Of a stretch of DNA of 64,000 bases, positions 10,457 through 21,412 are shown piece after piece. This stretch comes from Cenococcum geophilum 1.58 (lineage: Eukaryota; Ascomycota; Dothideomycetes; Gloniales; Gloniaceae), in NCBI GenBank assembly GCA_001692895.1, contig KV748252.1, positions 248,001 to 312,000 on the forward strand, in the 5' to 3' direction. A program made the translations under genes and the position numbers. The notes under the pieces were generated by a model that had not been told where the DNA came from, ran no database searches, and worked only from the letters and a program-made list of their open reading frames with translations. How positions within the stretch are numbered: position 1 is the first letter of the stretch; the number at the start of each line of letters is the position of its first letter.

Positions 10457-10464
10457 CTTGAGAG

Positions 10465-11189
10465 TTCGTTCACGATCCCAACTCACAAACCTCAGAATCC
10501 ATTCTAGAAATATATATATACAGCAAACGAGGCAAAAAGAAGAGTATAGAATGTACAACAGCAGGTATTCGCTCAAGGTCACCCACCGAACTACTAATCC
10601 ACCAGTAGATAGCTTAAATATGCCGGAGCGGACGGGACGGCTTGCTTCCTATCTCCTATGATCGTACATGCCAGGATGACTTTCAGGCACGATACTTATT
10701 GCAAAAGCCTTTGTGACACAATTTTGAGTCATAATCAACTTTCCGTAATCAATGACTTCCAGGTGGAACACCCGACGAGGCCACGGTGATAAGACGGATT
10801 ACATGTACCTGCGTCTTCCAAGTATTCGAGTATTCGACCAATCTTGGGTGTTCTAAGTTATTTATAGTGACATCCATGTGGCGGGAAGCACCCACTTTTC
10901 GTAAGTAGATCTTGCAGCCCGAATGGCAGTTACAGTTAGTCTCCGTGGAGTTCATGGTGCTCTGGTGGCAGCCTTACCCAGTTTGGCTCCAACTAGAGAG
11001 TTCTAGCCTTCTTTGCAAGCAGGGCCAATATCGGGCAAGGTGTCTGAATGTTAATCCAAGAAACTAAAACTCCGTGTAGAGAAAAAGCAGAATACTCCTC
11101 AAGCAGCACTAAAAAATAATATATTGTGGACCTTTGGGGTGATGTGCGCATCGTATAAGCACTTCAGGGTATGCTGTCTTTACGCCATT
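10465..11189. other. Intergenic, no gene seen
   Basis: About 0.7 kb between the second hAT-like element and the stop codon of the acyl-CoA ligase gene. Only short, random-looking ORFs are present. Confidence 0.5.
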
Positions 11190-12992
11190 TCACAGCTTTG
11201 CGCCAACCTCCCTTTTAGCTTGTTCGCGCAATATACGCTTCAATATCTTCCCACTCGGTGCCTTCGGTATTACATCAACGAACTTTACGCCTCCGTCCAA
11301 TCTTTTATACTTCGCCAAGCGTTGCGCAATATAACTCCTTACATCACCTTCGGAGAGCCCTTGGTCTTCAGGCTTGGGTACAATATATGCGCGGGGGAGC
11401 TCCGACCCACGATTGGGAGAATGTATGCCGACTACTGCTGCGTCAATGATTTTTGGGTGGTCGAGTAGCAAGCCTTCGATTTCCGCTGGTGCCACTTGGA
11501 AGCCACGGACTTTGATGAGCTCCTACCCTTTCGTCAGCGAGTCCACTAATACGTTAATACAATCCAGAATAATATACCTTCTTCCGATCAACGATGTACC
11601 AGAGTTTAGTCCTATTGTCACAATAGAGTATATCGCCTGTATGAAAGAAGCCGTCTTCATCGAAGTCTCGCGCGTTGGCCTCCGGGTTGTCAAGGTAACC
11701 CCTAATCACCCCAGGGCCCCGTACGCATAACTCTCCTCTAACATCATATGCAGTGATTTCCCTGCCTTCATCATCTACAAGTTTAACATCAATATTGGGA
11801 ACGAAACGGCCCACACTCCCTGTATCGTCGTTCTCCGGGTAGTAAAACAAGCTAGCAAGACAACTCGTCTCAGTCATCGCCCAGATCTGCGTAAACGGCG
11901 TCGCGGGATCAAGCAATTCCTGGAAACGCGCTTGCATGATCTTGTCGAGAGGAGCGCCACCTGTTGAAGCGGCTTTCACAGAACTGAGAGCCTTGATTTT
12001 GTTTGGATTGGGCGACATGACTATTGAAACGACGATTGGCGGAACGAGCAGGAGATCGGTGATTTTGTACTTCTCTATATTTTCGAGGAAGGTGTCGACT
12101 TCAAATCGACGCATGATGTAGTTCGCATGACCGGATCTGAGGGCGCTTGTGTGAGTCGAGGGCGCCGTGGCTGCGTGAAACATTGGCAGAGTTACAAGTC
12201 TAGAAAGCTAAAATTTGCCAAGTCAACATATTGTAGAATGGAGGTAGCTCCAGACGCATCCCTTGAGACATACCTCATATGGCCTTGGCCGATGCTCAAA
12301 AACTGTAGTGTGCTGGGCTACGAGGTTGTAGTGGGAGAGCATGGCGGGCTTAGGCAGCCCTGTAGTTCCGCTCGAAAATAATAGCATGGCAGTCGTGTTC
12401 TTCGATGTTTCGAGGTTGTCGAACCTAACCCATTCCTGCTCTCCATGATTCAGCAGCGTCTTCCATGATGCGAACCCAATGGGAAGAGGCTGGTTGGCGG
12501 TATCGAGTATTAGAATATGGGATTTTGGAATCCTGAGTTCTCGAGCAACATCGCTAATAGTGCCTACAATCTCGGGTTCTGATACGATGAAACAGGCTTT
12601 CGAACTTTTGACATGGTGCTTAAGCTCGAAAGAAGTGTAGGAGGGGTTTGTCCCAGTGAAGATTCCTCCCGCACCAATAATTCCTAGAACAACGATGGGA
12701 TAGTAAATATTATTGAAAGAATGCAAGCACACGCAATCGCCTGCTTGAAACCCTGCTCTTCTAAAACCAGCAACAAGTTTGCGGATAAGCGCCCATGCTT
12801 GAGCGGCAGATATGGACTGTGATTGATCCGCCGCGTTTATAAAAACCTTTGGTATGAATGATAAGTTATTGGGTATTCATGCTCGTTGAAGATACCTACA
12901 GGCTTGTTGATGTCAAAAGTAGGATTGTCACACATCCATGAGAGGATATCTTTTGCAGGAACCGGTATATGTTCTTGGGCAAGAAATGGCAT
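11190..12992 (-). CDS. Adenylate-forming acyl-CoA ligase (4-coumarate-CoA-ligase-like), peroxisomal
   Basis: Four exons from right to left: 12992-12900, 12846-12274, 12207-11578, 11522-11190 (542 aa); introns are 53, 66 and 55 bp and phase 0. The enzyme class activates a carboxylic acid with ATP and couples it to CoA. Visible motifs: the ATP loop SSGTTGLPKPAMLSH (about 189-203), LPMFHAATAPS, STGGAPLDK, the adenine site QIWAMTETS, GELCVRGPGVIRGYL, DGFFHTGD, KVRGFQVAPAEIE, and the C-terminal lysine loop PKAPSGKILKR. The length fits the family (about 540-560 aa). The protein ends in AKL, a type-1 peroxisomal targeting signal. The substrate may be a phenylpropanoid, aryl or medium-chain acid and cannot be read from sequence. 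It stands alone, without a biosynthetic cluster. Confidence 0.92.
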
Positions 12993-13769
12993 GATGAGGA
13001 ACACGAAATGGTAGTAAGATCACAGAATTTCTAGTAGTAGAAGATGCGAACCACGAAGCAAAAACAGAGGTTTATATGGAAGTTGAAAACACTGGGGCTT
13101 ACGCTAATCTCATCAATGCTGATCCCTACCATAGCTTACCAACCAATGATGATTCGGGTCGATAAGAACCAACCAATTAGATTAGTTGAATTCGATGTCC
13201 GTACTCAGGAATCTGGGCAACGGCCAGGGCTTAAGGTGGGGTTTTTTGGCACTCTGATTCGGCCGAACGTTATACTAAATAGGCTAAACAAGGTCTATAT
13301 CGATTCTGGCACGATTGGAAGGCATAGTAGTGGTGTAATCGCGTTATTTTGATTCTGTTGTTCGCGCACGGACCACCTACCTCGAGGACCCAATCGTTAA
13401 GGGATACCACCACATCTCACATTGTAGAAATTAGGGTAGGATAACTTCGTAACATGACGGTGAGACTTTCCTAGTGGTTGTCTAAGAAAATCGAGCTGGG
13501 GTGAGCAGACGTTTCACGGATACACCTTGTGCACGCTTTTCTACCCTACTAAAAAATAATTTTATTTAAAAATATAATAATTAATATATATAGCTATTAT
13601 TACGACCTAGTCTAGATTAGCCTAGACTGGACTAAGCGGTGCCGAGCTGGACTAAGCGGGGCCGGACTAGACCAAGAGGGGCCGGCTCGGCTAACGGGGC
13701 CGGAGCCAACTCTAAAAGCTTCTTAAAAGGAAGGCCCACTTAGAAGTTAGAGGAGGTAGCGGTTCGTAG
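12993..13769. other. Intergenic with AT-rich patch and degenerate tandem repeat
   Basis: No gene is seen. It holds an AT-rich stretch at about 13550-13600 followed by four degenerate tandem units of about 20 bp (consensus GGACTAAGCGGGGCCGGACT) at about 13620-13700. The ORF at 13044-13352 has no coding-like composition. Confidence 0.5.
13620..13702 (+). repeat. Degenerate tandem repeat, about 4 units of about 20 bp
   Basis: Successive units resemble TGGACTAAGCGGGGCCGG, with changes such as GACTAAGCGGTGCCGAG, AGACCAAGAGGGGCCGG and CGGCTAACGGGGCCGG. It is GC-rich within AT-rich surroundings and lies just left of the long-TIR element. Confidence 0.6.
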
Positions 13770-13777
13770 ATAAATAA

Positions 13778-14396
13778 GGCCGCTACTAGTTACACACCCC
13801 CTAATTACTGCGCGTACACCCCCCCAATTAATACGCGCACATTCCCCACTAAACAGGCTTAGATCCTTCCTCTTTAGGTTCGAACGTCACGTGTGTTTAA
13901 CTTATGCATCTGCATCGCAAAAATCAAAACTTTTAAAATGCAACTTCTGTGACTATACCACCACAATCAAGTCTTAATTTTAACTATAGTACAACTTGTA
14001 GAGTTCAAATTAGAGCTGGAATGCGCCAAAGGACCCCTTAGTAAAGTCGTGCTGAAAGGGCAAGGCCCCACGACCGCTGTGAAATATTGCCGCTAACACT
14101 TGGCCAGCCATCTGCAGAGGCATCTTAACTCCCACCACTATTCTTACCACCTGTAATACCACCTTCAGCGGAGGTGGGTTAAGAGCCATGGTAGATGTAG
14201 GGAAAAGGTTGCAAATGCGAGGTGTTAATTTAGGTATGGGCGCGTGGTATTGTTTTCGCGATTTGCGTGTAAACAAGTCAAATATACGTGACGTTCTAAC
14301 CTAAAGAGGAAGGATTTAAGCCTGTTTAGTAGGGGTATGCACGTATTAATTGGGGTGTACGCGCAGTAATTAGGGGGTATGTAACTAGTAGCGGCC
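13778..14396. mobile_element. Long-TIR DNA element with 8-bp target duplication
   Basis: A 619-bp element whose two ends (about 13778-13902 and 14272-14396) are inverted copies of about 125 bp, beginning GGCCGCTACTAGTTAC. Mismatches between arms are mostly transitions, as RIP leaves. It is flanked by the direct repeat ATAAATAA (13770-13777 and 14397-14404). The flanking repeat is AT-only, so it is less compelling than a mixed sequence. The internal 370 bp contain a minus-strand ORF of 88 codons that matches nothing I recognise. The 8-bp duplication suits hAT or related superfamilies, but the long arms are unlike classical hAT ends; class left open. Confidence 0.7.
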
Positions 14397-14404
14397 ATAA
14401 ATAA

Positions 14405-14752
14405 TTAAGATATCCCCCTAATCTAGAATAGAGTAGTTTAAACCCTGTTATTAAATCCTTTTTAACAGCTATATAATAAGTTTAATTTTAATTAAAAAAG
14501 TACTTTTAGCAATTCTTTATTATATAAAGTTATGATTTCAACATTTGATAATATATATTTGATTTTTTATAAGAAAATCATTAAGTTGTAGATAGTATAA
14601 AACGTGTAGTTTAGTGGTTTTTGGTGAGAAAATGCACGCACGAGGCTTATGCGATGGAGCCGCTCGTATCCATTAATTAGCGTGCAACTTTCTCTCCGGC
14701 AGTTCGGATACGTGTAACTATCAATCGCTTATTCACTTCAAACTTCAGAGAG
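14405..14752. other. AT-rich intergenic and upstream region
   Basis: AT-rich DNA at about 14440-14600 followed by the probable promoter/5' UTR of the membrane-protein gene that starts at 14753. No ORF is defensible. Confidence 0.5.
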
Positions 14753-15424
14753 ATGGCCTCGCCGCAGCAGCTGCAGTCTCTCAGCGAGGCTAATACCGCC
14801 TCCCTAACACGTATCCTTAATCGCCTCTTCTCCGCCTTCGACCCACACTCGATCCACATCACAAATTTGACAGCCCATGGCATGACAGTCATCTACGCCA
14901 ATGGCACCCGAGAAACCTACCTCCTGAACTCCAAACGAGAGATACCATTTGACCCACCTCTCAAGTCCCTGGACGAGGCACAGGAGCGCATCAATGCTAT
15001 GGCAGCCGACGAGATAGTCGGTTCGGCCGGGCGAAGTGATATTACAATTAAGGAGCACAGATGGCCGCAAGGCGCAACAAATCGGACCATCGTGGGCTTC
15101 GGAGCATTGATGATAGTATGCATATTTATACGGGGCATGTTCGCGCCTGGAAGTGCATATTACGAAACTTTGGGGCTAGATCCGAATGCCGACGCGGCGA
15201 AGTGGTGCTACAGAATATTATCCTTCCTCTCCATAGGAACCTTGGTCACACACATTCTCGAAGCAAGCATCATACTCGCGCCCAAATTGCACAAATACAA
15301 TGTGCCGTTTGGTTCTGGGCTGTGGTGGAAGTGGTATTTGGGTCACATTGTAGGAGGTATAACATCAGCATGGACATTGGATGAAATTGTGAAAGAAGAG
15401 GAGAAAAAGCGGAAGAGGGCATAA
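14753..15424 (+). CDS. DUF2470-like membrane protein
   Basis: A single exon of 223 aa. The N-terminal half (about 10-87) resembles the fungal DUF2470 region: a short helix, NLTAHGMTVIYANGTRETYLL, then PFDPPLKSLDEAQERI. The C-terminal half has three hydrophobic segments at about 112-130, 155-176 and 191-210, and ends in a Lys/Arg-rich tail (EEEKKRKRA) like an ER-retention-type cytosolic tail. DUF2470 domains in other organisms are linked to haem or flavin binding, but the role of this fungal membrane version is unknown. The start is the first ATG after an in-frame stop-rich upstream region. Confidence 0.75.
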   Translation: MASPQQLQSLSEANTASLTRILNRLFSAFDPHSIHITNLTAHGMTVIYANGTRETYLLNSKREIPFDPPLKSLDEAQERINAMAADEIVGSAGRSDITIKEHRWPQGATNRTIVGFGALMIVCIFIRGMFAPGSAYYETLGLDPNADAAKWCYRILSFLSIGTLVTHILEASIILAPKLHKYNVPFGSGLWWKWYLGHIVGGITSAWTLDEIVKEEEKKRKRA

Positions 15425-16096
15425 AGAACCAGAGGTCATATTCTGTTTGGTAGCTGAGTATACTTATCAGAATAATTGGACACGATTCATTTAGTCAGTA
15501 CCACGCAAATGGGCAGACTTCTGATAACATACCGGATCTCAGGTCCGCAGTATTACCAGAACTACGCTGTGATGGAGTCCCAAATATACTTTTATGCGCA
15601 AAACTGAAGGAGCCAGTAAGCAATAACTTAATACCTCACTCATAGATGATAAACGCCGCCTACCTAATTCATGCTAGTATCTTAATACTCACCCGGGAGG
15701 GTGTCTCAGCCTACTTCAACAACTCACCTTCGAGATTTATCATTGGATAATTTCGTTTATAGTGCCCCAAATTGATAGGATATAGTTATATATTTGGGAT
15801 TTGCTCCTCTGCGTCTGGCATTTTGCGCAACTGCGCCGACCGCCAATGGCTTACCGCCGGCTCTGAAACATACCCTGTCTCTAAACAGAGCACTGGTGGC
15901 ATGCTATAAGCTTCGAACTTCCAATTCTTTCCCCATAAATGTTCCCTGATTTTATCTCAGTTGACCCTGGCTTGAAACGTCTCCATTTACCGTACCTCAA
16001 CCCTGTATTCACTTCCCAATACTAACTTTTAGTTTACTATTTGCAAGCTCCGTATAATGCTCCAGAGCCTATACCCCCAACAGCGTATTACCAAAA
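15425..16096. other. Intergenic, no gene seen
   Basis: About 0.67 kb between two plus-strand genes; nothing is readable as coding. It should hold the 3' end of the DUF2470-like gene and the promoter of the Myb-like gene. Confidence 0.5.
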
Positions 16097-18768
16097 ATGC
16101 TAAAACTCCACCTAAAGCAACGTGCTTCCTCGCCTTTGCCTAAACGCGTTAGAGTTACTGGTCCTACAAGGACCAGTAACTCTCTGAGCTCCAAACCCAT
16201 AAAATCAAAAAATTCAAGTCTAGCAAATGCATCTACAAGAAACGTCCCTGAAAGCGACCTCATCCCGCCAGCGGCTACGGTGACTAGCCATACGAGCACG
16301 GCCCTTCATACCAGTATACAATGGTCGACCGAGGATGACGAGACTCTGATGAGCGCACGGGCTTCGGGACTCAGCTGGCAGCCTATTGCCTCCAAATACT
16401 TCCCCTCGAAGACCGCTAACGCTTGTCGAAAACGGCATGAGAGGCTAATGGATCGCCGTAACAACGAGGATTGGGAAGGTGGAAAACTTGAGCTCCTTGC
16501 CAACGAGTACATGAATGTACGCCGGGAGATGTGGAGTATCCTGACGTCGCGACTGGGAGAAAAATGGACCATGGTAGAAGCCAAGGTAAACTCCTTGTCT
16601 TTCCCGCAAGTTGACAATTGCTAAGATCCTCCCAGTGCATGGAACAGGGACTCAAAAATCTCCAACAAGCTCACCGTTCTGCGCAAAGGAAGAATCGAAT
16701 CGATTACAAGCAGGATAGCAGAATCAGAGTGTCCGATACTGAGCATAACGAAGGCCATTCGCTCCAGCACGGTGGGTCAGACATTCAATCTATGCTGTCG
16801 ACTACTCCAACAGTCCCATCTCAGCTTTGCCCAAAAAATCAATCTGCTCTAGGTAAAAGTTCGCCATCCGTGCCAGACGTATTGAGCACCCAATCGCTTT
16901 CACTAATTCCCGAGTATCCCATGGACAATGTATCGGAGAGTAGTGCAGAGGATTTGACACTTATGAAATCCCGGCCACTTCCCCCCGACTCCTCCAAGCC
17001 TCGTAAGGCGACGCTAGCGATTGACTTATCGGAAGCCCCTTCTCAGAACGAGGGAGGCCTAGTCCCCTCTCCTCTAGAGAACCTTTCTGGTGCATCTTCT
17101 GGCCGTGTCAACCACCATGAGCGGCGGCAAGGCTCAGCACCCATCGTTGTGCTCCCTGAGCTCTCTTCTTCGTCTCCTCGTATCTTCTCCGACAGCTATA
17201 ACACAGAATACAGCAGCACCTATGACGAGACACCTTATATGGAATCTCCGTCCTCTGAATCTACGAACACTTATGACTGTGACACGATTGTACCCCCAAT
17301 CTTAGGATTTGCTAAGCAAAAGTTAATTAAGAACATCATGATTGAACTTCACTCGCTACTTGGATGGAATACGGGATTCCGAACTAGGGGCGGCAGCGCC
17401 GACACTTCCGGATCTCATTGTGCTGGCGGTTCAAATGCTAGTGCATCTTCAGAACGCAGTTCGAATTTAAAGCGAAAGCGAAACAATGAGCGAGATAGCA
17501 ATTCACAGCCTCCAGAAGACGATCGCAACAACCGGCCCAGCAAGCTACCGAAGCTTGGGCCATCTAGCCCTCATGACAACCTGTCTTTGAGATTCGCTTG
17601 TCCGTATTTCAAACGGAATCCTGGTAGGCATAGGAAAAGTAGGACTTGCGCTGGGCCAGGTTGGGCATCGGTACACCGAGTAAAGTAAGTTAATCCTGCC
17701 GCAATGGTGGCGAAAGATATTGACGTTCTTATAAGGGAGCATCTTTACCGACGTCACGCCCTGCCAATTCATTGTGCAAGGTGCTGTTTGACCTTCAAAA
17801 GTGAAGCAGAGCTGAAGGAGCACTATCGATCTCCAAATACCTGTGATATGCGTGATGACGAGCCTCCAGAGGGGTTTGATAACGAGCAGGAGAAGAAGCT
17901 GAGATCCAGGAAGAGATCCACACATACTCAGACAGAAGAAGAGATGTGGAAAGAGATGTATCGGACACTATTCCCCAATGACGATGAGGCGACATTCCCA
18001 TCTCCATGTAAACGTTCATGCTCGTATCAGCAAGTTCTGCAATGCACTAACTTAGTCATAGATTATGACGACCGTGACGATGTTAGTTGGATGCGCCACC
18101 GATCCGATGAATTCAGTCGCTACGAGGATTACCTTAATCGTGAGCTTCCACGCCGCATCCGAAGCGAGGTCGAACTTGCAGTTCAAAAAGCTTCTGAGCC
18201 ACTTGGGGTTCTCATCAAAAGACAACTCCCAGAGATCGTGCGCAACTGCCAAACAAAATTATTCCAAGCTTATCATCAGTCCCTTGATAGCGAGCAATCA
18301 TCCCTTCCAACAAAACAGCAGGCTCAGGATAACCCTAACCAAGCCAATTGTTTTAAATCGCCTACAGTCCTCCCCAACAACCAACTAGCTCCATTTTTTG
18401 TTCCTCCGCCAAGTTCGGGCGATAATCGGGCGATGGCCTTTGGAACGGTCACAGATTTTTCGGTTCAATATCGACCACAACACCAAAACAACCTAACTAA
18501 CTCCGAGTATGGCTCTCGTACAAGCAACTTGAATGGCAACTTTAGTCTCCCACCTCTGGATCTCTTCGATAACAACAGCAGCTATGGCAGCAGCAATGCA
18601 AACGTCGCATCTAACGCCATCGCCAGCCTTGTGAACTATGAGGTTATACCTGAAGAGCTTGATATCCCAGCTATATTAGATGGTGCATTGTCTGGTGTTA
18701 CAGCTCCGTTCGAGAGGGCTGTGAACGACTCATATACTGACCACGACTGGAACTATTCGAATTCGTAA
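16097..18768 (+). CDS. Myb/SANT-domain protein with C-terminal C2H2-like zinc-finger region
   Basis: Four exons: 16097-16585, 16636-17684, 17736-18007, 18062-18768 (838 aa). Introns are 50, 51 and 54 bp. A Myb-like domain lies at about 74-122 (IQWSTEDDETLMSARASGLSW and FPSKTANACRKRHERL). The middle is Ser-rich and low complexity. Around residues 480-540 is the conserved fungal block CPYFKRNPGRHRKSRTCAGPG, GWASVHRVKEHLYRRH and CARCCLTF, typical of fungal proteins with degenerate C2H2 fingers; the second splice site falls within it. The tail is Gln/Asn-rich. A nuclear regulator is likely; targets are unknown. The last intron is a multiple of three with no stop, so its retention would still give a full protein. 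Confidence 0.8.
16151..16183. repeat. Perfect 14-bp inverted repeat inside the Myb-like coding region
   Basis: AGAGTTACTGGTCC at 16151-16164 and its exact complement at 16170-16183 are separated by TACAA. It lies in exon 1, encoding a Ser/Thr-rich linker, and would form a strong RNA hairpin near the 5' end of the message. Confidence 0.85.
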
Positions 18769-20592
18769 TGAGCAACCCTACAACGGATTCTCTTCTCCAA
18801 ACAATCTCGCACATTTAATTCAAAATTGAAGCAAGGCCAGTCAATTATACGCACTGTTTCCGCATGTGCTATCGGGATCTACGACATGCGAAATAAGAAT
18901 ACTTAGTGCCGGCATGTTCATGAATTTAATGAGTCTTTGCTATGGCATTATCAACCCTGTTTACAAGACGACTGTCAAAATGTAGGATATAAGTTGCTTG
19001 ATTCTTCTATTTAATACAGGAGCCCTCCCTTTAGGGCCCACAATGGGTTGGGTAATCACCCTAAATTACCCCAACGTGTGGGTAAACGGGTTGGGTAAGG
19101 GTTAGGAGTAGGCCTATTTTATTTACTCTACCCAAACGGGTAGGGTATTTTGGGTTAGGTATTTTGGGTTATTTTAAGTGTACGATTTTTCATATACCCA
19201 CTCCGTGATTGGATAGGGAGTAAGGTAGTATCAACGATGCGATAACTTATAATAGCTTTCACTAGTTATTTACTACTAAATTATCATTTTGGCAAATTTT
19301 AGTATTCAAATCGATTATAATCTAAAGAGCAGTTAAAGTCCCGTTACCTGCCTTACCTACGTTATATATTAGCTTTACTTTATAAAATTAAGGAATTTTA
19401 TAAAAATAGAGGTTGATTCCATTAAATTTATATAATATACAGTGTATCTATATAATAGTATAATATTTAGGCAGACTTCAGGGGTTTAATACGTATAGTA
19501 TAATCTTAATTCTATTCAGTAGACCTCTTACTCTATAAAGTAGGGCTAATATATATACACGTTAAATCAACAGAGTTAGACGATATTTAATAATTAATGA
19601 TTATTTAATATTTTCGGACAGACAAGTCAATAAGGAGAACTCTGTCGATTGATCTATGAAGGAAAGAGACTATATATATAGGGTACGTGGTATGAAGGCT
19701 GACGACGATACTGACAACGATTTGTAATTGTCTCTTCATTGGCACTCCGTCGTTACATTGGCACTAAGTCGATAATAGGTGATAGAAACATGGTAAGCTT
19801 CTTATAGATACGCCCCTGGACACTATATATCCGAGACCGTTACGTCTCTATAGTAGTAGAAACCCTTATTAAATTAAAGAGACTGCGAGTAATAGAAGAT
19901 ACCTTCTATCACCGTCTTTTACTATTCTAATATAGACGGAAATCCCTTTGCTTTTACCGTGTAGTCGGTTACCGAGCGTGCTTTGGGGGATATTATAGAT
20001 CTTTGCAAGCGTATCTAATCGACTTAACCTTGCTAGGTATAAGATCTGTAGCCGCTAATTGACGCACATCCTCGCGCTGATCCATAGTAATTAACGTGGT
20101 GTTGAATTATCGTGTGTTGAAAATGTTGGTGGCCGAGTAATCAAGGCCCGAGCTTATATTTGTTTGGTTCTTTAGATATCAAAGAGCAATATTGGAAGTA
20201 CACTTACCTAAATTTTGAAAACTCTATTCTAGCGTCGTGCGCCCGAGTCTAGTGGAGGCTTCATCAATATTCAACGATTTTCCCGCTTTATTTTAGATCT
20301 CACACTACATCGATGCCTGCCTCTAGTTCGGCTGGGCGAGATTGACTCGTTCTTTTGATCGCTGTCGCCCCTGGAGCAATTTACCCTCCTATTTTAAATG
20401 AATTGGGCGGTTTCCATCCAATTGAATAGCAGAGTTTCAGAGCGCTTCATGTAGTGTTGCGCCACATCAATAAGCCACGTTCTTGGTGCCTTGGGTACTT
20501 TAGCTGAAGCTGACTGAATCTTCATAAGTACGAGCCTTGTGACTTTCACACTCATACTTAAGTAGATGCAAGTTTGACCTAGGCAGGGGAAA
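18769..20592. other. AT-rich, RIP-like island without genes
   Basis: This 1.8-kb stretch has no ORF of note. At 19020-19180 there is a GGGTTGGGTA/ACCC-rich tract with several internal echoes, probably the end of an old repeat. From about 19190 to 19720 the DNA is strongly AT-rich with many TATA-type words. The pattern fits a repeat degraded by C-to-T mutation. The last 200 bp before 20593 serve as the CFEM gene's promoter. Confidence 0.55.
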
Positions 20593-21412
20593 ATGTTAGT
20601 CTTTCTTATTATATCAGCACTTTTTCCTCTACGTGTTTATTCACAAACCTCCAACTCAGTCGCCTCTGACTCTGGCTACCTTCAGCAACGCGGTTGTGTC
20701 AAGAGCTGCCTATGGGGCGATATAGCAAATGGAGATCTTAGTATCAACCTTGGCTGCACAGCACCATGGGTAAATGAGTGCTATTGTCGCGCAGATCAAG
20801 CGCCTGTTGCATCTTCCTTCCTGTCGAAATGTGTCAGCTCTGTCTGCTTAGGATCAGCTTCCGTCGATGTCAGTCTTGCGCTATCTGTCTACGATCAATA
20901 TTGCGCGACAGCAATGGGCACACCTGCGCAGGCGCGAGCCACAACCACAATCGATCCAAGCTCTCCTATAGTTACTGTGATGATCATTTCCACTGTTACT
21001 AGTAGTGCTGGTACTATGATTCCAACGACCGCCAGTAGTAAGTGGCCGTACATCTTGTTCGCATGGGCCATGGTGGGCTGCACCATCTTCGCAGTGCGTC
21101 ATCCTGCTTTACTCTTTTCTCCCCTGAAGATTTCATTTTGATCTATCACATAGCATGACCTAACTTCTTTCTCGATTAGGTCCCAGTTCTACTGTTCCGA
21201 CCGATGATCACCGGCAAACCATAACCCTCCATTCAACCACTACCGTCCGAAATCCCTTGAGTACTGGTAACAAATCGAGTGAAGGCGGCGTTGGAGATGG
21301 GCTCACCAGGTCTGACAAGATCGCGTTAGGAATAGGATTGGGTATCGGAATTCCTTCTGCATTGGCGGCAATCATTACTTGTTTTATCCAAATGTCGCAT
21401 AGACGACTGTAG
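20593..21412 (+). CDS. CFEM-domain membrane protein
   Basis: Two exons: 20593-21037 and 21180-21412 (225 aa), with a 142-bp intron (GTAAGT ... CGATTAG). A signal peptide (MLVFLIISALFPLRVYS) is followed by a CFEM domain whose eight cysteines fall at 35, 39, 55, 63, 65, 80, 85 and 104. A Thr/Ser-rich linker then leads to one membrane segment at about 196-218 and a short basic tail. CFEM proteins sit at the fungal surface; some bind haem, some act as sensors or effectors. The single-pass arrangement differs from seven-helix Pth11 receptors. Without splicing, the first exon would read on to a stop at 21141, losing the membrane anchor. It borders an AT-rich island. Confidence 0.85.

Noticed and set aside
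13044..13352. Plus-strand ORF of 102 codons
   Set aside because: No domain, no conservation signs, and it overlaps the promoter side of the acyl-CoA ligase.
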